DNA of 64,000 nucleotides, taken from contig JAUJEA010000006.1 of assembly GCA_030442035.1 (NCBI GenBank), positions 372,001 through 436,000 of the forward strand, given 5' to 3'. Under the pieces are notes generated by a model that made no database searches, had not been told where the DNA came from, and was given only the letters and a program-made list of their open reading frames with translations. The translations under genes were made by a program, and so were the position numbers. Shown here in pieces: positions 1 to 8,742 of the stretch (the first letter of the stretch is position 1; each line of letters starts with the position of its first letter). Origin of the DNA: Splendidivirga corallicola (lineage in GTDB: Bacteria > Bacteroidota > Bacteroidia > Cytophagales > Cyclobacteriaceae).

Positions 1-696
1 GTGCCATTACAACTACAGACCGTCTTAAGTGGATCAGACAATGCTTCTAAACTAAATGAATTAAAAGCCATTATAGTCGGGGGCGCGCCAATAAATTACG
101 GGTTACAAAAACAAATCACCAAGGTCAAAGCACCAATATACGCCACCTATGGTATGACTGAAACAGTATCACATATTGCTTTGAAACGATTAAATGGTCC
201 CGAGGCATCCAACCGATATACGGCCTTTGAAGAAGTACAATTAAGTCAGGATCATAGGGGCTGTTTGACGATTCAGTCTGTTCTGACGAACAATGAGAAA
301 GTAGTCACTAATGATCTGGTTGAACTGATGAATAGCCATGAATTTAAATGGCTTGGAAGGGCAGATCATGTCATCAATACCGGAGGGATCAAGGTTTCAT
401 CAGATCTACTTGAAAGTAAAATTGAAGAAATCTTTTATGAACAAAAGTTGAATAGAAGATCTTTCATTTCAAAATTAGATGATGAGCGGTTGGGTCAAAA
501 AATTATTCTTGTCATTGAAGGTGGCCGGTTAAGCGAAGCAGTAGAAAATGGCTTGAAAGACGCTCTCCGTGATAGGCTTCAAAAATATGAGTGCCCTAAA
601 GCAATGTATTTTGTTCCCAAGTTCCATGAAACAAATACTGGTAAAGTGCTAAGAAGCGGTTATGATTTTGATCTTTTAGGAAAGCAGACCATCTAA
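1..696 (+). CDS. menE: O-succinylbenzoate--CoA ligase MenE, 3' part
   Basis: This is the C-terminal part of an ANL-superfamily adenylating enzyme, most like MenE, which activates o-succinylbenzoate with ATP and CoA in menaquinone synthesis. The frame is open at the left edge, so the GTG at position 1 need not be the start; about 231 residues are visible. The A5-type motif TYGMTET lies near residues 49-55, the hinge/A8-type stretch WLGRADHVINTGG near 117-129, and the catalytic-lysine motif NTGKVLRSG close to the C terminus. The short C-terminal domain suits MenE better than larger acyl-CoA synthetases. menC, the preceding enzyme of the pathway, lies about 11 kb away on the other strand, which supports the call. 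Another small acyl-CoA ligase cannot be excluded without the N-terminal half. Confidence 0.8.
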   Translation: MPLQLQTVLSGSDNASKLNELKAIIVGGAPINYGLQKQITKVKAPIYATYGMTETVSHIALKRLNGPEASNRYTAFEEVQLSQDHRGCLTIQSVLTNNEKVVTNDLVELMNSHEFKWLGRADHVINTGGIKVSSDLLESKIEEIFYEQKLNRRSFISKLDDERLGQKIILVIEGGRLSEAVENGLKDALRDRLQKYECPKAMYFVPKFHETNTGKVLRSGYDFDLLGKQTI

Positions 697-767
697 AGCT
701 TCACTCAAAAGGTTATGAGTAATTTTAGCCTGGTCAATAATATCAAATATAAAAGCTAATCTTAAAA

Positions 768-1559
768 TTATTTATCCTTCAATTTAATCACTTCCTGTTG
801 AAGGTCCATCACAATGCCGGTTAGTTTATCAAGGGTCATATCTCCTTCAGGGTCCGGGAAAGATACACTGATAAAGGCCTTTGCTTCCCAAATTTCAAGT
901 ATGTCTGTGGCATCAACCTCGTAAGGAGCATAGATTTTATTATCAGAAACTAAAAAAAGCTTTCCGTTTTCATCCAGGTAATTGAATACCCGCTTATATA
1001 CCACCCCCTCCTGCTTAGAAACCAGAACATATGTTTTGCCGCTTTTTATATCATGGGCACTTTCCAAATATTTACCGATTACAATCGTTCCGGGAACCAA
1101 GGGAAGCATGGAATCGCCGCTGAGTTCGAAGGCTCGGTAGGTGCCATTTTGTGGAAGATTTGGCAATTGAAACTTCGGAAGCTCCTGTAAATATTCAGGA
1201 TCTGAATATCCATTTAAATAACCGGCAGAAGCCTTCTGAGGCACTAATTCAATATTTTCATTGTCATCTTTGTCTACAGTAATGGACAAAATTTTTAATC
1301 CTTCACCATTCTCTTCTTTTTGTCCCAGGACCTTTAAGTCATCTCTGGAAATCCCCGTCACATCCTGACTGATCAATACATCCACAGACACCCCAAATTC
1401 CTTTGCCATATTCAACAAATTATTCAGCCTGGGATCAGCCCTTCCTTCCTCATAAGCTCCGAGCAATGATCTTTTAATCCCAATCTTTTCGGAAAATTGT
1501 TCCTGGGTAAAAGCATGAAGTTTTCTTAAATACTTAATGTTTTTGCTAACGAGGGTCAT
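768..1559 (-). CDS. XRE-family regulator with LexA/S24 peptidase domain
   Basis: A 263-residue two-domain repressor. Residues 5-60 form a Cro/CI-type helix-turn-helix (TQEQFSEKIGIKRSLLGAYE). Residues 140-250 form an S24/LexA-like domain with candidate serine Ser150 in the motif LSGDSMLP and candidate lysine Lys189 in GVVYKRV. A Bacteroidota-typical linker, QKASAGYLNGY at 108-118, contains an Ala-Gly pair (112-113) at the place where LexA/CI proteins self-cleave. The parts needed for RecA-stimulated self-cleavage therefore appear intact, but whether it controls an SOS-like response is inference. An inverted repeat lies about 70 nt upstream and could be its own operator. The target genes are unknown. 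Confidence 0.85.
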   Translation of the reverse strand: MTLVSKNIKYLRKLHAFTQEQFSEKIGIKRSLLGAYEEGRADPRLNNLLNMAKEFGVSVDVLISQDVTGISRDDLKVLGQKEENGEGLKILSITVDKDDNENIELVPQKASAGYLNGYSDPEYLQELPKFQLPNLPQNGTYRAFELSGDSMLPLVPGTIVIGKYLESAHDIKSGKTYVLVSKQEGVVYKRVFNYLDENGKLFLVSDNKIYAPYEVDATDILEIWEAKAFISVSFPDPEGDMTLDKLTGIVMDLQQEVIKLKDK

Positions 1560-1628
1560 GACATCAGTTTGTAATAATAAAGCAGTATCTTTTTTATCAG
1601 ACAGGTCTATTCACAATTCACAAAACAG

Positions 1629-1651
1629 CGTTTAAAATTAACAATTAAACG
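1629..1651. promoter_or_regulatory. Inverted repeat upstream of the XRE/S24 gene, candidate operator
   Basis: Arms CGTTTAA (1629-1635) and TTAAACG (1645-1651) are perfectly complementary around a 9-nt spacer. The repeat sits between the 97-residue gene and the XRE/S24 regulator, about 70 nt upstream of the latter's ATG. Position and symmetry suit an autoregulatory operator, but this is inference from one copy. Confidence 0.3.
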
Positions 1652-1667
1652 AACATACACCAGCCAA

Positions 1668-1961
1668 TTAGGCTTCAAAAATCATAAAATTTGCATAAGT
1701 GTGTTTTCTTTTTCCCAATGAATATAAATGGGCGTGATTGTAGCTATCCTCAGAGTGTCTGATATCCACCAAAGTATCTTGAATATTTCTAACAACGTTT
1801 TTTAATGTATCACCTGCATCGACTAATGTATAACCATACAACCCTTTTTCATCGGCTCCTGATACACAAAACTTGACCTGGTACTTACCGGAGTTCAGCT
1901 TCTTAGTAGAGAGTTTTAACTTTAAATTAATTCCCTGTTCCGGATTAGTCATGATACACAT
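1668..1961 (-). CDS. Small protein of unknown function (97 residues)
   Basis: I do not recognise this family. The 97-residue product starts MCIMTNPEQG; an in-frame ATG three codons later (1952) is an alternative start. It has no signal peptide or membrane segment. The sequence suggests a small beta-rich domain: alternating stretches KLKLSTKKL, YQVKFCVSGA and LYGYTLVDAG are followed by an amphipathic helix (TLKNVVRNIQDTLVDIRH). It lies upstream of the XRE/S24 regulator on the same strand with about 108 nt between them, so co-transcription is possible. Its codon use resembles that of its neighbours, so it is probably a real gene. Confidence 0.55.
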   Translation of the reverse strand: MCIMTNPEQGINLKLKLSTKKLNSGKYQVKFCVSGADEKGLYGYTLVDAGDTLKNVVRNIQDTLVDIRHSEDSYNHAHLYSLGKRKHTYANFMIFEA

Positions 1962-1986
1962 ATTTTTCTAACAGTTATGACAATAA

Positions 1987-2457
1987 TTAATCCCAAATCT
2001 TGGGCCTATCCACATTCATAGTTCTTAGATAGTCCAACATTTGTCCGGTATGAACAGCCTCATGATAACCAACCCTAAGTAGGAAGTCTCCTAACTTTCT
2101 GGTATATCCTGCTTCCGTTCTATCGATATTTATTTCTTCAAGATCTGTTTCTGAGAAGCTTTCAACCATTTGCAGAAATTCATTTCTGTATGGTTTACTA
2201 AACCTGAGCTCTCTCTGAAGATTTTCTATTGGTCGAGCCTTAAAGGGAGAGACATAATCTCCCAGATTACCCCTGTTTTGAATGATAATTTGGTACAAGT
2301 GTTCTCCTTCCAGAACATGCCGGATCATCTCAATGCAAGTCATTGCTTCACTATCGGGTCTCCATTGTAACTTCTCCTCCGGAATACCCTCCCATACTTT
2401 AATACTCCTTCTCCTGATTTCACTAAAATTCTCTATGATTACATCGATGGCGGTCAT
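1987..2457 (-). CDS. DinB-family protein
   Basis: A 156-residue four-helix-bundle protein of the DinB/YfiT type. The expected histidine triad is visible: one His in the first core helix (IRHVLEGEH, about 46-54) and the HxxxH-type pair in YHEAVHTGQMLDYLR near the C terminus, which in this family binds a divalent metal. Members act as thiol-dependent S-transferases or are uncharacterised; no substrate can be inferred here. Two near-identical palindromes lie directly upstream, so the gene is probably under dedicated repression or activation. The upstream region is strongly AT-rich. Confidence 0.85.
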   Translation of the reverse strand: MTAIDVIIENFSEIRRRSIKVWEGIPEEKLQWRPDSEAMTCIEMIRHVLEGEHLYQIIIQNRGNLGDYVSPFKARPIENLQRELRFSKPYRNEFLQMVESFSETDLEEINIDRTEAGYTRKLGDFLLRVGYHEAVHTGQMLDYLRTMNVDRPKIWD

Positions 2458-2468
2458 TGGAACAACTA

Positions 2469-2489
2469 ATTACTATATTATTTAGTAAT
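2469..2489. promoter_or_regulatory. Palindromic operator candidate 1, upstream of the DinB gene
   Basis: An imperfect 21-nt palindrome beginning ATTACTA and ending TAGTAAT (9 of 10 pairs match). It begins 12 nt upstream of the DinB start codon. Read on the minus strand, its 15-nt core ACTAAATAATATAGT differs at one base from operator candidate 2, which argues for a shared DNA-binding protein. Confidence 0.4.
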
Positions 2490-2534
2490 AATGATCATAA
2501 AATTAGCATTAAATGTAAACAATGCAAATTTTAA

Positions 2535-2549
2535 ACTAAATAATTTAGT
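2535..2549. promoter_or_regulatory. Palindromic operator candidate 2, upstream of the DinB gene
   Basis: Perfect palindrome ACTAAATAATTTAGT, 15 nt with a single central base. Its centre is 63 nt from that of candidate 1, about six helical turns, so both sites would face the same side of the DNA. This spacing suits cooperative binding by a dimeric regulator, which is inference. Confidence 0.4.
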
Positions 2550-2615
2550 ATTTTATTTAGGTAAAGGTTGTTTTTCTTCCGTTCACCTCGCCCAATACAC
2601 TTATATTAAACTCAT

Positions 2616-2690
2616 CGTGAGGAACGAAGCGATCTCACACAATTAGATACGATCGGTTATAAAGGGACTATCACGCTTCGCTCGCAGCAA
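2616..2690. repeat. Degenerate interspersed hairpin repeat (GAGGAACGAAGCGATCTC type)
   Basis: The left part CGTGAGGAACGAAGCGATCT and the right part ATCACGCTTCGCTCGCAG are roughly inverted around a 30-nt spacer. The sequence resembles the short intergenic repeat seen in many bacterial genomes, in which GCGAGGAACGAAGCAATCTC and its complement flank a short spacer. That resemblance is from memory. Only one copy is present in the window. Confidence 0.45.
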
Positions 2691-2825
2691 GGGGAAGATT
2701 TATTAACAGCATTTTTGTAGAAGCTGAGAGGAGTCTTAGGCAACAGGAAATTAAGCATTACATATCATGCCAATCAGCCAATCTTTTCCAGAAAATTTTT
2801 GTAATTAAATGTATGATTGAAAATT

Positions 2826-3890
2826 TCAGATCATCCTGAGTTTGCCCTGGGAAACTGCCATGAGACAAGACAACATGTATAAAACCCTTGCACCAACATT
2901 CCCGTCCCACTGGTCATTTTTTCCTGGTGCTACTTCACAGAGATCAAATCCAATGATTTTCTTTCCGGATTTAACTAATGTTCTCAACAGAAAATTTATC
3001 TCTTCAAACTCAAACCCTCCTGGTACGGGTGTGCCTGTATTAGGACAAAGTTTAGGGTCCAGCCCGTCAATATCAAAGCTAACATAAACGTGATTAGGTA
3101 ATTGATCAATGATCTCTTCACAGATCTCCCTCCAATTTTCACCTTTAAACAAATTCTTTCGAATATTGCGGTAAAAATAGGTCTTTACTCTTCCCGATGA
3201 CCTTCTGATAAAATCCAACTCCGCTTCACAATAATCCCTGACTCCTACCTGGACCAATTTTGATACCTGAGGATTTTTAAGGGCATTGTACATAATAGAA
3301 GCATGAGAGAATTCAAAACCTTCGTATGCCTCACGAAGATCGGCATGTGCGTCAATTTGTAAAATACCAAAATCTTTGTAACGCTCACAAAGTGCGGAAA
3401 TCAATCCATAGGGAGTACTGTGATCACCACCAATTACCCCCACCATTTTATCACTATACAACAAAGTAAGGGCCTGATCTTTTACCCATTCATTTAACTT
3501 TCTTGATATGACATTAACGGCTTCCGGAGTATTTCTAATAAGATTGCTGTTTGCTTTGGGTTTTCCGTTTTCAAGCCACTTTATATAGGGTGCACTATGC
3601 TTTCGCCATTGTTCATTTTCTTTTTCCCAGTCGGAAGAAATTGGGAGCATGGTAATGCCAAGCTTCCAGGACTCGGTAATATCATCGATAGCAAAATCAA
3701 TCTGGGGTGAAGCTTCCAGAATGGAGGCGGGCCCTTTTGAAGCTCCTGAACCATATGAGACAGTCACCTCCCAGGGAACGGGAATAAGCACCAATTCAGC
3801 ATTTTCCACACTAAACGGAAATCCGAAAAGCGTACCATCGATCCCTACCCCATTAGGATCAAATTCGGCTAAAACTTCATCTTTGGTCAC
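2826..3890 (-). CDS. Ureohydrolase (arginase/agmatinase family), probably agmatinase
   Basis: A 354-residue manganese ureohydrolase. All the metal-binding motifs are present: GGDHS near 155-159, DAHADLRE near 180-187 followed by FSHAS, DIDGLDP near 272-278, and GFDLCEVAP near the C terminus. In agmatinase these motifs hydrolyse agmatine to putrescine and urea. The next gene upstream on the same strand is a SpeD-SpeE fusion, so a polyamine role fits better than arginase or formimidoylglutamase, though substrate cannot be read from sequence. The start is a GTG at 3890; no ATG occurs early in the frame. It is longer than E. coli SpeB (306 residues) owing to inserts around residues 60-130, including an acidic/tryptophan-rich WEKENEQWRKH segment. 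Confidence 0.8.
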   Translation of the reverse strand: MTKDEVLAEFDPNGVGIDGTLFGFPFSVENAELVLIPVPWEVTVSYGSGASKGPASILEASPQIDFAIDDITESWKLGITMLPISSDWEKENEQWRKHSAPYIKWLENGKPKANSNLIRNTPEAVNVISRKLNEWVKDQALTLLYSDKMVGVIGGDHSTPYGLISALCERYKDFGILQIDAHADLREAYEGFEFSHASIMYNALKNPQVSKLVQVGVRDYCEAELDFIRRSSGRVKTYFYRNIRKNLFKGENWREICEEIIDQLPNHVYVSFDIDGLDPKLCPNTGTPVPGGFEFEEINFLLRTLVKSGKKIIGFDLCEVAPGKNDQWDGNVGARVLYMLSCLMAVSQGKLRMI

Positions 3891-4188
3891 AAGTTTGGAA
3901 TGCTAGGAATTAATTTCCAGATAATAATCAATGAAGTGAATTTAATAAAAAGATTGAATAAAAACTCAATTCAAATGCTCATTAATTTTGAGTCTCTAGT
4001 TTTGGATTTTGATCAAAAAATTGTGTAATCCTAAATAGCGTTGATTATTTTATGAACTGATGTTATTACAAATCTGGTTTCGCTTTTTTCCTAAATTTAA
4101 GATCTAAAGTCTTGTCATCCAGTCAGCATAGTAGATGGCATTTATGTGGGATGACATTTCAGAGAGGGAAATTAATTAACCATAAATT
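3891..4188. other. 298-nt intergenic spacer, no gene seen
   Basis: Lies between the fused speD-speE gene and the ureohydrolase gene on the same strand. I see no open frame, clear hairpin or repeat. It is long enough to hold a separate promoter for the ureohydrolase. Confidence 0.5.
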
Positions 4189-5487
4189 CTACATCGCTTC
4201 AATTTCTTCATTCATCATTTGTTTTACAAAGTTCGGCAGGGCGAATGCAGCCTGATGCATTTCAGCATTGTAGTAACTCAGGTTATTCTTGGTTACGAAC
4301 TTCTGAATGCGTTCTTTATTGGAACCACTTTTGGGATCAATGTTTTTTCCTTTAAATGAAAAAGAAAAGCTCCACATTCCTGTTGGATAAGTAGGTATGT
4401 GGGCTAAATAACAAAATACATGGTCATGGCCGAAGATACTTCTATAGCATTGGTACACTTCTTTAAAAACTTTCTTGTTAAATCTTGGAGATTCACTTTG
4501 GGTAACCATAATTCCATCCTCTTTCAGAATTCTATACACTTCATTGTAAAAGTCTTTGGTAAAAAGCCCTTCACTCGGGCCAACAGGATCTGTAGAATCA
4601 ATGATCACAATATCAAAAGTGTTATTTTCTGTTTCTTTAACATACTTAATGCCATCCTCAATCCTGATAGATAGTTTGGGATCATTTAAAGCAGAAGCAA
4701 TGGCCGGTAAATATTCTTTGGATGCTTCGATCACACACTGGTCTATCTCAACCATCACCACTTCTTCCACTCCCTCATGTTTAAGCAATTCCCTGGCGGT
4801 ACCTCCATCTCCTCCACCAACGACAAGGACTCTTTTGGCATCCGGATGCGACAACATGGGTACGTGACTGATCATCTCATGATAAACAAATTCATCTTTT
4901 TCCGTGCACATGATCATACCGTCTAGTGTCAGCATATTGCCATAGGCAAATGTGTCATATACTTCCACTTTTTGGAAAGCTGTTTGCTGCTCAAACAATT
5001 TTCCATTATGTTTTAGGGATAATGCTATGTTATCATTTCGCTCGGTAAACCAAACATCCTTTGTTTGAAGTGGCCTTCCATCTTCCACACTTTTTTGATC
5101 CCTCACTTGAGATAAATTAAAATCTCTTTTTTTCAATAGATGCAACTCTCCTCTCCTCATTTCAACTGCAGAGCCGTGCTCGGCCTGAAAAGCTTCTTTA
5201 AGAAATTGATAGGAGGTCCATGGATTCACAGTACCTCCACAGGTAAACAGATCTACTGAAGCAAAACCATATTCAGGCCAGGTGTGTATAGCCAAATGAC
5301 TTTCCTGTATAACCACTACTCCGGAAACACCATAGGGTGAAAAATGATGAAATGTTGAATTGATCAGAGTGGCTCCAGCCTCCACTGCGGCTGCTTCCAT
5401 ACTCTTTTCTATTTGTACAACGCTATTCAGAATTTCCGAATTGCATTCATAAAACTCAACAATAATATGTCTTCCCAGTGCACTCAT
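4189..5487 (-). CDS. speDE: Fused S-adenosylmethionine decarboxylase / spermidine synthase
   Basis: One 432-residue polypeptide carries two consecutive enzymes of spermidine synthesis. Residues 1-125 are a prokaryotic-type AdoMet decarboxylase proenzyme. The motif [14 protein letters not shown] (61-74) gives self-cleavage at Glu62-Ser63, producing the pyruvoyl group, with His68 and Cys83 at the usual catalytic positions. Residues 140-430 are an aminopropyltransferase with the nucleotide-binding motif [12 protein letters not shown] and the motif [14 protein letters not shown]. The product of the first domain, decarboxylated AdoMet, is the donor for the second, so fusion may channel it. Each domain has the length of its stand-alone family, so the fusion is clean. 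The agmatinase-type gene downstream would supply putrescine. Confidence 0.93.
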   Translation of the reverse strand: MSALGRHIIVEFYECNSEILNSVVQIEKSMEAAAVEAGATLINSTFHHFSPYGVSGVVVIQESHLAIHTWPEYGFASVDLFTCGGTVNPWTSYQFLKEAFQAEHGSAVEMRRGELHLLKKRDFNLSQVRDQKSVEDGRPLQTKDVWFTERNDNIALSLKHNGKLFEQQTAFQKVEVYDTFAYGNMLTLDGMIMCTEKDEFVYHEMISHVPMLSHPDAKRVLVVGGGDGGTARELLKHEGVEEVVMVEIDQCVIEASKEYLPAIASALNDPKLSIRIEDGIKYVKETENNTFDIVIIDSTDPVGPSEGLFTKDFYNEVYRILKEDGIMVTQSESPRFNKKVFKEVYQCYRSIFGHDHVFCYLAHIPTYPTGMWSFSFSFKGKNIDPKSGSNKERIQKFVTKNNLSYYNAEMHQAAFALPNFVKQMMNEEIEAM

Positions 5488-5618
5488 GCGATAAAATTGA
5501 TGATTTATATATCCTTTTAAAGTTTCTAGAATCAGGCTTTGTATATCAGTTGGTCGCCCTCAATTAACTCAAAACTATATCCTTTTCCGGAAACCAGGAA
5601 CTGGCCATCAGTAACAAA

Positions 5619-6107
5619 TTATTCAAAGGTATGTTTGTATGCTTTCAGCATGGCCGTACCTTCTGAAATTTCGTTCCAGCTATCTACTGTAAAAGTCAGG
5701 TGAAGTACACCAGCCGGGACTACATTTCCAATGCTCTGCTTTGTAAGGTATTCACCAAGATAAGTGAGTGTTGGATTATGGCCAACCATGATCACTGTAT
5801 TCCAGTGATCATCGAGCTGATTGATTGCATGAAGGAAAGTTCTTACAGAGGCTTCATAAAGATCATCGTTTGTTTTGATCTTCTGTGTATCGAAGCGAAG
5901 CTGCTCTGCCAGCAAATGTGTTGTATTTCTGGCTCGTTCGGCAGTGCTGCAAATAATTGCATCGGGAAGTATTTCTTCATCCCTCAAATAATGGCCTATA
6001 TGAGAAGAATCTCTCAGGCCCTGAGGTGACAATTCCCTGTCAAAATCTCTTTGGCCGGTCTGCGTTTCTTTAGCCTGAGCGTGACGTATCAATAATAAAC
6101 TTTTCAC
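5619..6107 (-). CDS. SixA-like histidine phosphatase
   Basis: A 162-residue single-domain protein of the histidine phosphatase (phosphoglycerate-mutase-like) superfamily. The N-terminal catalytic motif LLIRHAQAKE places the phosphorylated histidine at His9 after Arg8. A second conserved His lies in IMVGHNPTLTYLGEYL near residue 109. Length and motif spacing match SixA, which dephosphorylates phosphohistidine in relay proteins, but many bacterial members have unknown substrates. The gene is divergent from topA. Confidence 0.8.
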   Translation of the reverse strand: MKSLLLIRHAQAKETQTGQRDFDRELSPQGLRDSSHIGHYLRDEEILPDAIICSTAERARNTTHLLAEQLRFDTQKIKTNDDLYEASVRTFLHAINQLDDHWNTVIMVGHNPTLTYLGEYLTKQSIGNVVPAGVLHLTFTVDSWNEISEGTAMLKAYKHTFE

Positions 6108-6256
6108 TATCAGTAATCAGCAAATATGGACAATTCCAACTAAAAGGATATAACTTAAATTTAGATGGATTTCATATATAATAATAATACGCTTTGCTTT
6201 TTTTAAAAAAAATTATTGATATTTGAATCGTTCAAAATTTTAACGTATAGCGTATA

Positions 6257-8572
6257 ATGCCAAAAAATTTAGTCATCGTTGAGTCACCGGCGAAAGCAAA
6301 AACAATAGAAGGATACCTTGGATCTGACTTTAAGGTGGCTTCCAGCTATGGTCATGTTAGGGACCTGCCTAAGGGAGATAAAGCCATTGATATTGGCGAC
6401 GGATTTAAACCGACCTACGAAGTTTCGAAAGATAAAAAAGAGGTTATAAAGGAATTAAAAAAGTTGGTAAAGGAAGCCGAAACGGTCTACCTGGCAAGTG
6501 ATGATGACCGTGAAGGAGAAGCCATTTCCTGGCACCTGAAAGAAGTCTTGAAGCTTGACGATTCAAAGTCAAGAAGAATTGTTTTCAGGGAAATAACGAA
6601 AAATGCCATTGTCAATGCCCTGCAAACTCCAAGAGGTATCGACATTGATCTGGTAAATGCACAACAGGCCAGAAGGGTGCTGGATCGCCTGGTTGGTTTT
6701 GAGCTTTCTCCTATTCTATGGAAAAAGATCAAAACAGGTCTTTCGGCCGGAAGAGTGCAATCCGTAGCGGTAAGACTTGTGGTAGAAAGGGAAAGAGAGA
6801 TCGATAAATTTGAGGCAACCTCATCTTATAAGGTAACTGCCACATTTATACTTGAAAAGGGAAAGGAGCTTCATGCGGAGCTTTCTCAAAAGTTTGCTAC
6901 CAAAGAGGAAGCCATGGAGTTCTTGGAAAAGTGTAAAGGAGCTGAATTCTCCATACAAAACCTGGAAAAGAAACCCGGCAAAAAATCTCCTGCTCCCCCT
7001 TTCACTACTTCTACATTGCAGCAGGAAGCCAGTAGGAAGTTAGGATTTTCCGTAGCTCAAACTATGACCCTGGCCCAAAGGCTATACGAGGCTGGAAAGA
7101 TCTCCTATATGAGGACTGATTCCACCAATCTTTCCAACGACGCTGTTAACAGTGCATCGAATGAAATTCAAAGTGCTTTTGGCAATGAATATTTGCACCA
7201 AAGGCAATTTAAGACCAAGTCAAAAGGAGCCCAGGAAGCTCACGAAGCCATTAGACCAACCAACTTTTCCGAAAAGGATGCCGGATCAGATAGAAATGAG
7301 GCAAGGTTATATGAACTCATCTGGAAGAGGGCCATTGCTTCTCAAATGGCAGATGCACAATTGGAAAAAACCATTGCCACCATCGGTATCTCAACAGTTC
7401 CACAAACTTTCGTTGCATCAGGGGAAGTGATTAAGTTCGATGGATTCTTGAAGGTCTATATCGAATCAACGGATGAGGAGGAAAACGACGAAGAAAGCAA
7501 AGGAATGCTGCCGCCATTAACGGTTGGCCAAAACCTCACACTTGATCATATCAAGGCAAAGCAAGGTTTTACCAGGCCTCCGGCAAGATATACGGAAGCC
7601 AGTTTGGTAAAAAAACTGGAAGACATGGGTATCGGTCGACCTTCTACTTATGCACCGACTATTTCAACTATCCAAAAAAGGGAATATGTCGTTAAAGAAT
7701 TCAGAGAAGGAAAGGAACGTGAATATCAGGAGATATTACTTAGAAACAATGAGGTAAAAGCAAAAACTAAGATTGAAGTTACCGGTACAGAGAAAAACAA
7801 ACTTTTCCCAACCAATATTGCAATGGTGGTGAATGACTTCCTCATCAAGCATTTTCCAAATGTCACTGATTATTCATTTACAGCCAAAGTAGAAAAGGAA
7901 TTTGATGAAATTGCCGAGGGGCAAAAGGAATGGGATAAAATGATTGAATCCTTTTATGGTGGATTTCATTCTAAAGTAGAAAGTACCGAAAGTATTGAAA
8001 GATCTGAGGTTGGTTCTTCCCGAGAGCTAGGTGAAGATCCGGTTTCGGGTAAAAAGGTTATTGCAAGGCTGGGAAGATTTGGTCCGATCGTTCAGATTGG
8101 AGAAAATGATGACGAGGAAAAACCTAAATTTGCCAGTTTAAGGAGAGGACAGTTCATTGAAAGCATTGCACTGGAAGAAGCTTTGGAGCTTTTCAAATTA
8201 CCTCGTGACGTAGGAGAATTTGAAGGGGAACAAATGGTTGCTGCCATTGGAAGGTTCGGGCCTTATGTTAGACATAACGGAAAATTCTATTCACTTGGAA
8301 AAGAGATAGATCCATTGAATGTTACGGTCGAAGAGGCCATTGAAATCATTCAGGAGAAAAGAAAGGCGGATGCTGAAAAATTCATCAAAGCATTCGACGA
8401 AAATCCTGATGTACAAATACTCAAGGGACGTTGGGGGCCCTATATCAAAGTCGGCAGAAAGAATGTTAAAATTCCTAAAGACAAAAAACCTGAAGAACTA
8501 ACGTTGGAGGAATGTCTTGAGCTGGCTGAAAAGGCGCCAGCTAAAAAAGGCAGAGCTGCTAAGAAGAAATAG
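6257..8572 (+). CDS. topA: DNA topoisomerase I
   Basis: A 771-residue type IA topoisomerase that relaxes negative supercoils. The TOPRIM domain begins at the N terminus with VIVESPAKAKTIEGYLG (Glu9) and continues to the metal-binding SDDDREGEA (82-89). The catalytic tyrosine is Tyr284 in KISYMRTDSTNLS. The C terminus lacks the four-cysteine zinc fingers of E. coli TopA. Instead it carries three GRFGP/GRWGP-type repeats (ARLGRFGPIVQIG, AIGRFGPYVRHNG, GRWGPYIKVG) and ends in a lysine-rich tail (KKGRAAKKK). This layout is usual in Bacteroidota. It is divergent from the SixA-like gene with about 150 nt between starts. Confidence 0.97.
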   Translation: MPKNLVIVESPAKAKTIEGYLGSDFKVASSYGHVRDLPKGDKAIDIGDGFKPTYEVSKDKKEVIKELKKLVKEAETVYLASDDDREGEAISWHLKEVLKLDDSKSRRIVFREITKNAIVNALQTPRGIDIDLVNAQQARRVLDRLVGFELSPILWKKIKTGLSAGRVQSVAVRLVVEREREIDKFEATSSYKVTATFILEKGKELHAELSQKFATKEEAMEFLEKCKGAEFSIQNLEKKPGKKSPAPPFTTSTLQQEASRKLGFSVAQTMTLAQRLYEAGKISYMRTDSTNLSNDAVNSASNEIQSAFGNEYLHQRQFKTKSKGAQEAHEAIRPTNFSEKDAGSDRNEARLYELIWKRAIASQMADAQLEKTIATIGISTVPQTFVASGEVIKFDGFLKVYIESTDEEENDEESKGMLPPLTVGQNLTLDHIKAKQGFTRPPARYTEASLVKKLEDMGIGRPSTYAPTISTIQKREYVVKEFREGKEREYQEILLRNNEVKAKTKIEVTGTEKNKLFPTNIAMVVNDFLIKHFPNVTDYSFTAKVEKEFDEIAEGQKEWDKMIESFYGGFHSKVESTESIERSEVGSSRELGEDPVSGKKVIARLGRFGPIVQIGENDDEEKPKFASLRRGQFIESIALEEALELFKLPRDVGEFEGEQMVAAIGRFGPYVRHNGKFYSLGKEIDPLNVTVEEAIEIIQEKRKADAEKFIKAFDENPDVQILKGRWGPYIKVGRKNVKIPKDKKPEELTLEECLELAEKAPAKKGRAAKKK

Positions 8573-8742
8573 TGATCCGTTAAAGGTTTATTGATCAATT
8601 GTTAGGCGACTTTTGTTTTGACCTGGTGTTAAGGCTGTGGTTGATATTGATAAATCCTGGATTCAGGATATCGAACTGGAAAATCACCATTGCAGCGCTT
8701 AACACAAAAAAAAGCTGACGCTAAAGCACTTATTATTAACAT

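Larger units (their letters stand above)
2458..2825. other. 368-nt intergenic region with operators and a repeat remnant
   Basis: The segment separates the DinB gene from the ureohydrolase gene, both on the minus strand. Its left part is very AT-rich and holds the two palindromes. Its middle holds a degraded interspersed repeat (2616-2690). I see no convincing open frame in it. Confidence 0.6.

Noticed and set aside
2616-2690. CRISPR-like or IS end
   Set aside because: Only one degenerate hairpin, no repeated spacers and no transposase nearby.
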